A stretch of DNA of 64,000 nt, from contig CAZJQS010000012.1 in the NCBI GenBank assembly GCA_964548175.1, positions 41,125 to 105,124 of the forward strand. Reading direction: 5' to 3'. Origin of the DNA: JANQPA01 sp964548175 (lineage in GTDB: Bacteria; Bacteroidota; Bacteroidia; Chitinophagales; Saprospiraceae). Below are positions 50,944 to 59,898 of this stretch, one piece after another. The notes beneath the pieces are model-generated. The model was given only the letters and a program-made list of their open reading frames with translations, searched no databases and had not been told where the DNA came from. The number at the start of each line of letters is the position of its first letter. Positions within the stretch are counted from its first letter, which is position 1. Position numbers and translations under genes: made by a program.

Positions 50944-53355
50944 TTTTATCTTCTTCCGTTCGGTAGCATTCACAAAAAGCGTATTCCCGATATTCTGATA
51001 CCCCTCAAAAACGGCGACGCCATCGTGCCGGATGGTTTCATCGCGCACTCCGATGATCGTCAGGTCGGCGTCTTTCGATTTTTCCCGGATGATGGTCTTG
51101 GGGTCCGTATCTTGTTTTTTCTTAAGAAACTCGATATTGTTCGGAGAGATGGGCAGCTGTCCGGCGGCGATCAGGCCGAGCAACTCTTCTCTTTCTTTCT
51201 GTACGGTTTCTTCCGGGAAAACGGCAAAGATCTTGATGTAGCCGTGATTCCATTCCTTGTGTCCCAGAATAATGTATCCGAGCAGGATCATCAGGTTGGC
51301 GTTTTCGTAGTCATGAGAAGTGATCCAGATGTGGATGCTTTGCTTGAGTCCGAAGCCCCGTTCTGAAGAACCCAGGATAACCACATCGAAAGCCACCGAA
51401 CGCATGAGCTTAAAATTGTCAACGATATCACCGAGATTATTGGGGTTATGCTTTGAAAATTCGAGCAGCAAAAGATTATTTTCCGTACCGGAAATACCCG
51501 GCAGCTGAATGACCTGGGCAATAGCGGAGGTATACGAAGGACTGATCAGCGTGTCGATGTATATATTACTCCGGCTGGCTTCCGCCATTTTGATCAGCCG
51601 TTCTTTGCAGATCTTGGCCTGCTGATGTGTTTGTTTCGACAAATAACCGTCGATCTTGTGGATATAGGTTCCGAAGCCATAGCGCTGGGATAACCATCGC
51701 AACAGGTCGAAGGCCGCCAGGCGTTCGAAAGAGTTTTCGGAGATACAGACTGCTGAGGGGCGCCAACTGCTGGTTTGTTCTTTCTCGGCTTTCTGTAAAA
51801 AAACCTGTAATTGCCGGCTAAACTGGAAGATCACCCCCTGGAAGATGGCGGCGAGGTTCTTTTTATCGGGATTGTAGGTGCTGACCACATAATAAAATAC
51901 CACCATCAACAGCAGAGCCAGCACGGCGTAGACCGGGTTCATGAAGAACATCAGGCCAAAACAGGCCAGTGCGCCGAATAGAGAAATGTACCAACGCGAG
52001 CGAAAAGTAGGCCGGTAGGAGGGGTCTGCAGAAAAATGCTGCAAAAAGGAGATCAAACAAAGCGTCCCATAAGTCACCATAAAAAACATAGAGATGATCT
52101 CCGCCACCGCATTCAGTTCGCCCATCATAACGAATACAAAAGCAATGGCTACCGTCACCAAAGTACTGTTAAATGGCTCCTCATTTTTCCCCCTTCCTCT
52201 GGATAGCCAGTAATTGATCCCCCTTGAGGGCAGAATGCGGTCCTTAGCAATAGCCTGCAGCGTTCTGGGCGCCACCAGGATAGAGCCCAGGGCAGAAGAG
52301 ATGGTCGCAGCCGCCAATCCGATCGGGATCAGCCAGTTGCCCTGCCAGGCGATCTCGGCCATGACCAGCCTGCTGGTGTCCGCCAAGTCTTCGGGGCTGG
52401 CGCTATCGGCCAGTTTGAAGGCGATCAGAAAATAAATGACCATGCCGCAGATAGTCGCCGTCAGCGTTCCTAGCGGAATGGAGCGGCTCGGATTGCGAAG
52501 GTCGCCGGAAAGCCCTACCCCGGCAGTCATACCGGTAAAAGCGGGGAAAATAATGGCGAAGACAGTAAAAAAGCCGAATGCTTCAATGGGCGCACCTCCA
52601 TTACCGGCAGGAAGAACGCCCTCTCCCCCCTCATCAATTTTTTCAATGATGGGATAAGTCACTCCATCACTTTCTATAGTATCGATCACATAGGTGTCCT
52701 GATCAGTCGTGACCAGTATATCCCTAGCCGAAGGCTGAAAAGGGGATTCATAATTTCCGACGTGAGCGAAAGGGTCGAGTTCATTTTCCTGACTATAAGG
52801 GGTAACGCCTGCAAAAAAGGCAACTAAGGAAACAAAAAGCGTTGCTACTACAAAATACAAGGTTTTCACGCCCAGGTCCGCTCCTTTAGCCAATACGATT
52901 GCAGTGAGCAGGAACAAAGCAGGCACACTGACCGTTTGTTTACGACCGAGCAGCCAGACCAGGTTGGGGTCCAGCCGGTAGTTTTCGACCAGCCAGTCGA
53001 ACAAAGCTGAAAAAGCCTCTGCAAAGGCTATTATATAAAAGGCAACGCTGATGGCCTGCGAAAAATATAGGGCAATACCGATGGAAGAACCGATGACGAG
53101 CCCGAAAGAACGGGACATAATGTAGTATTCACCTCCTCCTTCCACCTTTTGATTGGTTGCAATCTCAGCAATGGCCATGGCGGTGGGAATAGTCACCATA
53201 TGACCGATCAGCACAATGGCAAATGTTCCGATCAATCCCACCTGGCCCACTGCAAATCCAAAGCGGAGAAACATCACTGCTCCAAGGATGGTCGAGATGG
53301 CCGTGAAAAACACCGGTGCGGTGCCGAACTTTTTAGCTTCTTTGGCGATGCCCAT
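50941..53355 (-). CDS. SLC12-type cation-chloride cotransporter / APC permease
   Basis: Start set at 53355 (MGIAKEAKKFGTAPVFF); the longer frame to 53400 reads into a MITE. 804 residues: about 12 membrane helices in 1-500, first KFGTAPVFFTAISTILGAV, later GVGLSGDLRNPSRSIPLGT, the segment shared with Na-K-Cl cotransporters. A ~300-residue soluble C-terminus (WRPSAVCISENSFERLA, DLTIIGVRDE) is like SLC12 regulatory tails. Substrate could be K+/Cl- or amino acids; the C-terminal region favours SLC12. The stop codon is part of a dispersed repeat. Confidence 0.8.
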   Translation of the reverse strand: MGIAKEAKKFGTAPVFFTAISTILGAVMFLRFGFAVGQVGLIGTFAIVLIGHMVTIPTAMAIAEIATNQKVEGGGEYYIMSRSFGLVIGSSIGIALYFSQAISVAFYIIAFAEAFSALFDWLVENYRLDPNLVWLLGRKQTVSVPALFLLTAIVLAKGADLGVKTLYFVVATLFVSLVAFFAGVTPYSQENELDPFAHVGNYESPFQPSARDILVTTDQDTYVIDTIESDGVTYPIIEKIDEGGEGVLPAGNGGAPIEAFGFFTVFAIIFPAFTGMTAGVGLSGDLRNPSRSIPLGTLTATICGMVIYFLIAFKLADSASPEDLADTSRLVMAEIAWQGNWLIPIGLAAATISSALGSILVAPRTLQAIAKDRILPSRGINYWLSRGRGKNEEPFNSTLVTVAIAFVFVMMGELNAVAEIISMFFMVTYGTLCLISFLQHFSADPSYRPTFRSRWYISLFGALACFGLMFFMNPVYAVLALLLMVVFYYVVSTYNPDKKNLAAIFQGVIFQFSRQLQVFLQKAEKEQTSSWRPSAVCISENSFERLAAFDLLRWLSQRYGFGTYIHKIDGYLSKQTHQQAKICKERLIKMAEASRSNIYIDTLISPSYTSAIAQVIQLPGISGTENNLLLLEFSKHNPNNLGDIVDNFKLMRSVAFDVVILGSSERGFGLKQSIHIWITSHDYENANLMILLGYIILGHKEWNHGYIKIFAVFPEETVQKEREELLGLIAAGQLPISPNNIEFLKKKQDTDPKTIIREKSKDADLTIIGVRDETIRHDGVAVFEGYQNIGNTLFVNATERKKIK

Positions 53356-53377
53356 AATCTTAGGAATAAAAAAGATC

Positions 53378-53512
53378 AACTGAGGCTGTCTCAAAAGCAT
53401 CCTGCAGATTTTCGCAGTCTAATAAATTTCTTTTTTAGCGGTATTTTAAGAGAAAAAAGAAATTTATTAGCCGCGAAAAAAGGCCGCAGGCCTTTTGAGA
53501 CAGCCTCAGTTA
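53378..53512. mobile_element. 135-bp MITE with 20-bp perfect terminal inverted repeats
   Basis: Left AACTGAGGCTGTCTCAAAAG (53378-53397) is the exact inverse of 53493-53512. A second inverted pair inside, CTAATAAATTTCTTTTTT with AAAAAAGAAATTTATTAG, lies about 15 bp apart. No coding capacity. The GAGGCTGTCTCAAAA end is a known IS-end type, so a related full-size IS probably supplies transposase. It sits 22 bp before the transporter start. Confidence 0.88.
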
Positions 53513-53583
53513 ATTTATTTTGCGCGGTCGCAAGTTAAGGATTATTCCGGCCTTTTCGAATTTAATGACCGGTTGAATGGATT

Positions 53584-55857
53584 TTATTGAATTGACTTCC
53601 CACTGAACACCCATCTCAAGGTCACGACCACATTTCGCCCCGGGTTTAAAACTTCTAAAGGCCGAAGGATCGACAAATGATTGAGATAAGCCTCGTCCAG
53701 CAGGTTATTAACTGCGATCTGCCCCTGAAGTTGCTGACCGGAAAGCTTCAGGTCGGCTTTGAGGTGGAGATGGAGCAACGTATAAGCTTCTGTAACCTGC
53801 TCAAAACGAGAAAACCGGTCTTGCTCAAAATAATGATGAACGTTCAATGTAATGGAAGCATTGTAAATGTTTTTGCTCAGATCGCCGTGAATGCCGATCT
53901 CGTTGGACCAGTTGTTGGCCGGGATGAGCGGGAGATAACTGCCGTCTTCCTGCTCTCCGTGTACTGTAGCATAGGTTGAGGCCAGGTGCAGCCATTCCAT
54001 GCTTTCCGGATGCAGGTGCAGGCCGGCTTCAAAACCGTGCAGACGGGAATCGCTCTGGCTGTATTCAAAAATGACTCCGCCTCCCTGCGGCGCCGCCTCT
54101 GAAGTAGGTTGGAGGAAAATGTAATTATTGAGCACATTTAAAAAGCTCGCCACCTCAACGGTCAGGTGACGGCCGTGATAATGACCACTCAGGTCTAATT
54201 CGTAACTGCGTTCAGGATGGAGGTCGGTGTTGCCGCGCTCCCAGAGACTGCCGTGCAGGCCGTTGGCGCTGAGCTCAATGAAATTGGGCGCCCGAAAGCC
54301 ACTGGCGGCATTGGCCCGCAACAACCACTTATCAGAAAAGTGATAGGTAGCCCCTAACGAGGCGCTGATATTGGAAAACTGCTCATTTACCGGCTGTTTT
54401 TCCGAGGGCTCACCGATGTTAGCGGCTTTTGTACTGATGTCCCGAAGGTCATAACGCAGCCCTAATTGAGTATTCAGTTCCGTATTGGGTTGATACTGGA
54501 TCAGACCGAAAAGGCCGTAATCGTTCATTTGTCCATCCGGCAATATGATGTTACGCGCTTGCTGGTCGTTGCGGTTGGCGCTGCTCATGCCCTGGAACCC
54601 CAGGATAAATCGCAACTGCTCGTTGCTGCGTCGGATGAGTTTCGCATCATAGGTAAACGTTTCCATCCACATATTGATGGGCGCTCCCAGGTCGGGCTGT
54701 TCAACGGAGGTCTTTGGATTTTGTAACCGGCGATGGTTGCTTTGCCAGGAAGCATTGGCTTTGATTTGAAAATTATGGAAAACGAGGGTATTCTGCCAGT
54801 TGAGCAGATGATTATCCAGGTTCTGATACCAGACATCCAACTGACGCCCCCGCTCGGTGATGTTTTGCTTTGTGAAGCCGCTGAACATACCCAGTTGCTG
54901 ACCGTCAAAATCGTAGTACAGTTTCGACACGAAATGGTCGTCCCTATAGCCCGCATGCGCCCTGAGCGCCAGGGTATTAAACCTTGTATTGGGTACAAAA
55001 TTGCCGTTGCCATCCAGGTAATCCGAATGACTTTTTCCGCCCACCTGCAAGCCGCCGAAAAAACTTTCGCTGCCGGCCTTGATGCCTGCCGTTCCGGCAT
55101 AGCCCTGGGTGTTGCTGTGGTATTGCGTCATTGCTTCTCCTGAAAATGTTCCGGGCGCCGCCGGTTTTTCTTTAACCATATTGACTACGCCGCCGATGGC
55201 GCCGGAGCCATACAAAAGGGATGCCGGCCCCTTGATCACTTCGATCCGTTCAATCCCCCATTCGTCCAAGCCGATGGGGTGAGCGGAGGAATACTGAAAG
55301 TTTTCATTCCGGATGCCGTTGTTGAGCACCACCACCTGGTTGTTGGATAGCCCCCGGATCACAGGTTTGCCAATGCCCGGACCCCTGGAAAGGTTTTCGA
55401 TGCCCGGAAGGCGCGCAAGGGCATCCAGGAAGTGGGTGGCCCCCTGCAAATCTCTCGCATCTATTTTCTCGATCTTGATGGCATTGTCATCCTGGGTGGT
55501 AATGTACCCTCCGGAAATGACGACTCCCTCCAGTTCATAGGCTTTGGGGGATAAAGACAGAGCTAAGCGGACCACTTGCTCCGCGTCTGTGATATTTACC
55601 ACCTCCAGCAAGGTCTGATATCCGATATAACTGATCTCAAGGGTGTAGGCGCCGGTTCGGAGGTTGTCCAGCCGGAAAAAACCATTCTCATCCACTACCG
55701 TCAGCCGCTCTATATCCGCAATATGTACATAAGCTCCTGTAGCGGGCTCTTCCGTATCGGATAGCTTCACGTAACCTTCAATCGCGTGCTGGGCTTGTAT
55801 TTGAGAAAGGGAAAAACTCAATAGCAGGATAATAATGATGTTAGTTCTCATTTTCAT
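53584..55857 (-). CDS. TonB-dependent receptor, metal-type candidate
   Basis: Start set at 55857 (MKMRTNIIIILLLSFSLSQ) for a signal peptide; 757 residues. A CarboxypepD_reg-like domain (about 25-110, AIEGYVKLSDTEEPATGAYV), a plug with IKGPASLLYGSGAIGG near 215, and a barrel ending in RNVVVTLRWVF (aromatic-terminated last strand) are visible. Two His-containing loops (QYHSNTQG, ADLHPERSYE-like TDLHPERSYELDLSGHYHGRH) recall metal-transport TonB proteins. A palindromic operator lies 16 bp before the start codon. Zinc or another metal chelate is a reasonable guess, not proven. Confidence 0.82.
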   Translation of the reverse strand: MKMRTNIIIILLLSFSLSQIQAQHAIEGYVKLSDTEEPATGAYVHIADIERLTVVDENGFFRLDNLRTGAYTLEISYIGYQTLLEVVNITDAEQVVRLALSLSPKAYELEGVVISGGYITTQDDNAIKIEKIDARDLQGATHFLDALARLPGIENLSRGPGIGKPVIRGLSNNQVVVLNNGIRNENFQYSSAHPIGLDEWGIERIEVIKGPASLLYGSGAIGGVVNMVKEKPAAPGTFSGEAMTQYHSNTQGYAGTAGIKAGSESFFGGLQVGGKSHSDYLDGNGNFVPNTRFNTLALRAHAGYRDDHFVSKLYYDFDGQQLGMFSGFTKQNITERGRQLDVWYQNLDNHLLNWQNTLVFHNFQIKANASWQSNHRRLQNPKTSVEQPDLGAPINMWMETFTYDAKLIRRSNEQLRFILGFQGMSSANRNDQQARNIILPDGQMNDYGLFGLIQYQPNTELNTQLGLRYDLRDISTKAANIGEPSEKQPVNEQFSNISASLGATYHFSDKWLLRANAASGFRAPNFIELSANGLHGSLWERGNTDLHPERSYELDLSGHYHGRHLTVEVASFLNVLNNYIFLQPTSEAAPQGGGVIFEYSQSDSRLHGFEAGLHLHPESMEWLHLASTYATVHGEQEDGSYLPLIPANNWSNEIGIHGDLSKNIYNASITLNVHHYFEQDRFSRFEQVTEAYTLLHLHLKADLKLSGQQLQGQIAVNNLLDEAYLNHLSILRPLEVLNPGRNVVVTLRWVFSGKSIQ

Positions 55858-55872
55858 GACGTGTATTTTAAA

Positions 55873-55887
55873 TGCAACTTTGTTGCA
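55873..55887 (-). promoter_or_regulatory. Palindromic operator candidate TGCAAC-TTT-GTTGCA
   Basis: A perfect 6-bp inverted repeat with 3-base spacer, 16-30 bp upstream of the TonB receptor ATG. TTGCAA-type palindromes are typical of Fur-family (notably Zur) sites in this phylum, as far as I recall. It is the only such site seen in the window. Confidence 0.5.
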
Positions 55888-56005
55888 AGTTAAACACAAC
55901 TGTCATCTCCTTCATTGACATATATCACTGACTGGAGATTTTTAAATATTTCAACTTAACAGAACCCTGCTTCAACTACAACATTCCGAAGGAAAAAAAT
56001 AGTTG

Positions 56006-56116
56006 AGGAGCGGGCATAAATTTAGATTCCCTAATTATTACCTGAAAGGCAAATACAAACCAACTCAGGGCAACGCCCGAAGATCCAAAATAGGCTTTCA
56101 ATATACCCTGAAAATA
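56006..56116 (+). repeat. 111-bp dispersed repeat, copy 2
   Basis: Counterpart of 32098-32208, same orientation, with single-base differences throughout. It lies in the 670-bp gap before aspS (55858-56527), which otherwise holds A/T-rich sequence, a possible -7 box TAATTTTG at 56384-56391 without a good -33 partner, and the hairpin at 56473. Confidence 0.8.
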
Positions 56117-56472
56117 GCATGCAAGGCGATGAAAAAAGCACTACTTCATCACAAAAAAAACTACATCAACTAATGGAGACAAGAAAAGCAGCTACGGTAA
56201 GACAAATATAGACTTAAAAATAAATGCAAATAAGCGCCTAAGCAAGTAAAGCTAAATAATTTACAATAAGAAGTTGTTTAATCATGAAATGATCATATGA
56301 AAATCTTCCTCCTTTCATGGCATTCCCTTAACAGAATCTCCAAGCTTTTATCGCCCAGGGCTCGTTTTCTCCCAATAAAAATATAATTTTGTGGCGTAAG
56401 AAAGTCCGTTCTCAACTTTCAGCAAATCAGGAACCTTAGGTTTCTTTTTTTCGTTAAAAATCTATATTTAAA

Positions 56473-56510
56473 AGAGCGGACCAGATCGCCTGGGCGATCT
56501 GGTCCGCTCT
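56473..56510 (+). promoter_or_regulatory. 17-bp leader hairpin just upstream of aspS
   Basis: AGAGCGGACCAGATCGC (56473-56489), loop CTGG, exact inverse at 56494-56510, ending 17 bases before the aspS ATG. It looks like a terminator stem (compare AGAGCGG...CCGCTCT at 36981) but has no U-tract and no plus-strand gene ahead of it. Attenuation or mRNA protection is possible. Confidence 0.6.
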
Positions 56511-56527
56511 CAAAACCTTACACCATC

Positions 56528-58306
56528 ATGTACAGAACGCACCATTGCGGACAACTTCGGATCGAAAATGTAGGCGAAACCGTCACCCTCAGCGGATGGG
56601 TGCAAAAATCCCGCGACAAAGGCTTTATGATGTGGATTGACTTGCGCGATCGCTACGGCATCACTCAGCTCATCTTTAGCGAAGAAAAAACAGAAGCCGA
56701 TCTTTTTGAAAAAGCACGTGAACTGGGGCGGGAATACGTCATCCAGGTTACCGGAAAAGTGATCGAGAGAGCCTCCAAGAACCCGAATCTGCCTACCGGC
56801 GACATTGAAATTGAGGTGGCCGAGCTGCAAGTCCTCAATCCGGCCAAACTCCCTCCCTTCACCATCGAGGACGATACCGACGGCGGCGACGATCTGCGCA
56901 TGAAGTACCGCTATCTGGACCTTAGGCGAGGTCCGGTACAGAACAACATCATTTTCCGTTCCAAGCTGGCGCTGGAAACGCGTAAATACCTTTCTGACCA
57001 GGATTTTGTAGAAATTGAAACGCCTTGTCTGATCAAGAGCACACCGGAGGGCGCCCGTGATTTTGTCGTGCCCAGCCGCATGAATCCCGGGCAGTTCTAC
57101 GCCTTACCGCAGTCTCCACAGACTTTCAAGCAGATCCTGATGATCTCCGGTTTTGATAAATATTTCCAGATCGTCAAATGCTTTCGCGATGAAGATTTGC
57201 GGGCGGACCGCCAGCCGGAGTTTACGCAGATCGACTGCGAAATGGCCTTCGTTACCCAGGAAAATATTCTCAACACCTTTGAGGGCCTGACGAAGTACGT
57301 TTTCAAAACCCTCAAGGACATTGAACTGCCGGATTTTCCGCGTATGACTTATGATGAAGCCATGAGATTGTATGGCTCCGACAAGCCCGATCTGCGCTTC
57401 GGCATGCAGTTTACCGAACTGAATGACCTGGCGCAGCAGAAAGGATTTGTTGTATTTGACAGTGCCGAGCTCGTGGTGGGTATCTGTGCAAAAGGGCAGG
57501 CAGACTATACCCGCAAGCAGATCGACCAGTTGACCGACTGGGTGAAACGCCCCCAGATCGGCGCCAAAGGATTGGTTTATGTACAATACAAAGAGGACGG
57601 TTCCTTCAAAACATCTGTCGGCAAGTTTTTTGATGATGAAGCGCTCAAAGGCTGGGCCGACAAAATGGGGGCTGAGCCGGGAGACCTGATGCTTATTCTG
57701 GCAGGTGAAGCCGAAAAAACCCGCAAGCAGCTGAACGAATTGCGTTTGGAAATGGGACGTCGTATGGGCCTGATGAAAGAAGGCGATTTCAAGCCGCTCT
57801 GGGTGGTTGATTTCCCGTTGTTGGAGTGGGATGAGGAGACAGAGCGCTTTTATGCCATGCACCATCCTTTTACCTCCCCGAAAAAAGAAGACGTTAGCAG
57901 AATGTTGGGAGGCGACTTTGAAACGATGAAGAGCCTGCGCGCCGATGCATATGACCTGGTCATTAACGGTGTTGAGATCGGAGGAGGATCGATTCGTATT
58001 TTTGACCGGAAATTGCAGGAAAAGAACTTTAAGTTGCTCGGCTTTACGCAGGAAGAAGCGGAAGACCAATTCGGCTTTCTGATGGGTGCTTTTGAGTATG
58101 GAGCACCTCCTCACGGAGGAATTGCTTTTGGATTCGATCGACTATGCGCCGTGATGAACGGGCAGAATTCCATTCGGGATTTCATTGCTTTCCCGAAGAA
58201 TAATCAGGGCAGGGATATGATGATCGATGCGCCTTCGTCGATATCCGGGGAGCAACTGGACGAATTGGGGCTGGAGTTGAAGTTAGTGAAAAAGGAGCAA
58301 GAATAA
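56528..58306 (+). CDS. aspS: Aspartate--tRNA ligase
   Basis: 592 residues, the usual bacterial length with the GAD insertion domain. It charges tRNA-Asp with aspartate. An N-terminal OB-fold anticodon-binding domain (1-105), motif 1 region EIETPCLIKSTPEGARDF, motif 2 CFRDEDLRADRQPEFTQID and motif 3 GIAFGFDRLCA are all present. Discriminating versus non-discriminating (Asp/Asn) activity cannot be judged. Followed 60 bp later by a DASS transporter. Confidence 0.95.
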   Translation: MYRTHHCGQLRIENVGETVTLSGWVQKSRDKGFMMWIDLRDRYGITQLIFSEEKTEADLFEKARELGREYVIQVTGKVIERASKNPNLPTGDIEIEVAELQVLNPAKLPPFTIEDDTDGGDDLRMKYRYLDLRRGPVQNNIIFRSKLALETRKYLSDQDFVEIETPCLIKSTPEGARDFVVPSRMNPGQFYALPQSPQTFKQILMISGFDKYFQIVKCFRDEDLRADRQPEFTQIDCEMAFVTQENILNTFEGLTKYVFKTLKDIELPDFPRMTYDEAMRLYGSDKPDLRFGMQFTELNDLAQQKGFVVFDSAELVVGICAKGQADYTRKQIDQLTDWVKRPQIGAKGLVYVQYKEDGSFKTSVGKFFDDEALKGWADKMGAEPGDLMLILAGEAEKTRKQLNELRLEMGRRMGLMKEGDFKPLWVVDFPLLEWDEETERFYAMHHPFTSPKKEDVSRMLGGDFETMKSLRADAYDLVINGVEIGGGSIRIFDRKLQEKNFKLLGFTQEEAEDQFGFLMGAFEYGAPPHGGIAFGFDRLCAVMNGQNSIRDFIAFPKNNQGRDMMIDAPSSISGEQLDELGLELKLVKKEQE

Positions 58307-58365
58307 ATTGAGCATTTTTTTATTTTATTTTGGTGGGTGGAATACCTAAAGTCACTCATACACAC

Positions 58366-59835
58366 ATGAATGCAAACTCCAAACGCATAGGTCTGTTTCT
58401 CGGGCCGATCGCTTTTTTACTGATCCATCTCTTTTTCCACCCTGAAGGGCTCAATAAGGAAGCCAACGCCATTTTAGCCGCCACCGCCTGGATTGCGATC
58501 TGGTGGATTACGGAAGCCATTCCTATTGCCGTCACTGCCCTTTTGCCGATCATTTTATTTCCGCTTACCGGCGGAATGGAGCTTGACGCCACCACTACTT
58601 CATATGGGCACCGGTACATCTTCCTGTATATTGGCGGTTTCACGCTGGCTATTGCCATTGAGAAGTGGGATCTGCACAAACGCATTGCACTCAGCATCAT
58701 CAATCTGATCGGGACCAATATCACCAGCATTATTTTTGGGTTTATGGCGGCTACGGCTTTCCTTTCTATGTGGATCTCCAATACGGCCACCACTGTTATG
58801 ATGCTACCCATTGGCATGGCCATCATTAAACAGCTTGAAGACAATCCCAACACGCTGGAAAATGAGCATAAGGTCTTTGGGAAAGCGCTTATGCTGAGCA
58901 TTGCCTACAGCGCTTCCATAGGCGGGATCAGCACCTTGATCGGCACACCTCCCAACCTTATCCTCGCAGGAGTAATACAGGAAATATACGGCATTGAGAT
59001 CACCTTTATGAGGTGGTTTATCTTTGGATTGCCCATCTCCATCATATTGCTCGCTATTTGCTGGCTTTACCTGACTAAATTTGCCTTTTCATTTCAACAA
59101 AAAACGTTTCCCGGAGGAAAGCAAGAGATCAAACGCCAATTGAAAGAACTCGGGCCGGTAACCCATGAGGAAAAAATAGTCCTGACTGTTTTTATCTGTA
59201 CTGCCCTGGCCTGGATCACCCGCTCTTTTATTTTAAACAGTTTTTTACCTGATCTTGACGATACCATTATTGCCATCATTGCCGCTGTGGCATTGTTTTT
59301 AATTCCTGCCAGACGAAAAAACAAGGTGATCATTACCTGGAAAGAAGCAGTAAAACTCCCCTGGGGAATATTGCTGTTGTTTGGCGGCGGATTAGCACTG
59401 GCAGAAGGTTTTAAAAACACCGGCCTGGCGGAATACATCGGTAATCAGATGACCTCTCTACAAGGCATCACTTTGTTGTTGCTATTGCTCTTGCTGATTG
59501 CCTGTGTCAATTTTCTTACGGAGATCACTTCTAACCTGGCCACTACTTCCATGCTCTTACCCATTCTGGCGCCGATGGCCTTGTCGATAGATGTCCATCC
59601 ATATATGCTGATGGTCGGCGCCACGGTAGCCGCCTCCTGCGCCTTCATGCTGCCGGTGGCTACTCCGCCCAACGCGGTAGTTTTTGGATCGGGTTATCTG
59701 CGAATCCCCGACATGGTGCGTACAGGTATTTGGATGAACACCTTATCCATACTTATTTTGACCCTGATCGTTTTTTTCCTTTTGCCTTATGTATGGGGAT
59801 TTGATCCCGGAAGTTTTCCAGAAGGAATGAAATAA
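58366..59835 (+). CDS. DASS/SLC13-family sodium:carboxylate symporter
   Basis: 489 residues from ATG 58366; the TTG frame from 58330 is rejected. About 11-12 membrane helices plus two re-entrant loops. Family marks: FMAATAFLSMWISNTATTVM (SNT motif, first sodium/carboxylate site) and the second SNT-like site LTEITSNLATTSML, with AFMLPVATPPNAVVFGSGYL containing the SLC13 signature. Such proteins import succinate, fumarate, malate, citrate or sulfate with sodium. Same direction as aspS but probably independent. Confidence 0.88.
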   Translation: MNANSKRIGLFLGPIAFLLIHLFFHPEGLNKEANAILAATAWIAIWWITEAIPIAVTALLPIILFPLTGGMELDATTTSYGHRYIFLYIGGFTLAIAIEKWDLHKRIALSIINLIGTNITSIIFGFMAATAFLSMWISNTATTVMMLPIGMAIIKQLEDNPNTLENEHKVFGKALMLSIAYSASIGGISTLIGTPPNLILAGVIQEIYGIEITFMRWFIFGLPISIILLAICWLYLTKFAFSFQQKTFPGGKQEIKRQLKELGPVTHEEKIVLTVFICTALAWITRSFILNSFLPDLDDTIIAIIAAVALFLIPARRKNKVIITWKEAVKLPWGILLLFGGGLALAEGFKNTGLAEYIGNQMTSLQGITLLLLLLLLIACVNFLTEITSNLATTSMLLPILAPMALSIDVHPYMLMVGATVAASCAFMLPVATPPNAVVFGSGYLRIPDMVRTGIWMNTLSILILTLIVFFLLPYVWGFDPGSFPEGMK

Positions 59836-59898
59836 AAGACCAACACAGGGAACATTTATTATTCGTATCTTGTAACTTCAACGGACTAAAGGCTATCA

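Noticed and set aside
53356..53400. N-terminal extension of the SLC12-type transporter (MLLRQPQLIFFIPKI)
   Set aside because: The extra residues come partly from the MITE and are not like the family, which starts near KFGTAPVFF.
57104..58114. 336-residue minus-strand frame inside aspS
   Set aside because: Shadow of aspS; the ligase motifs are all in the plus frame.
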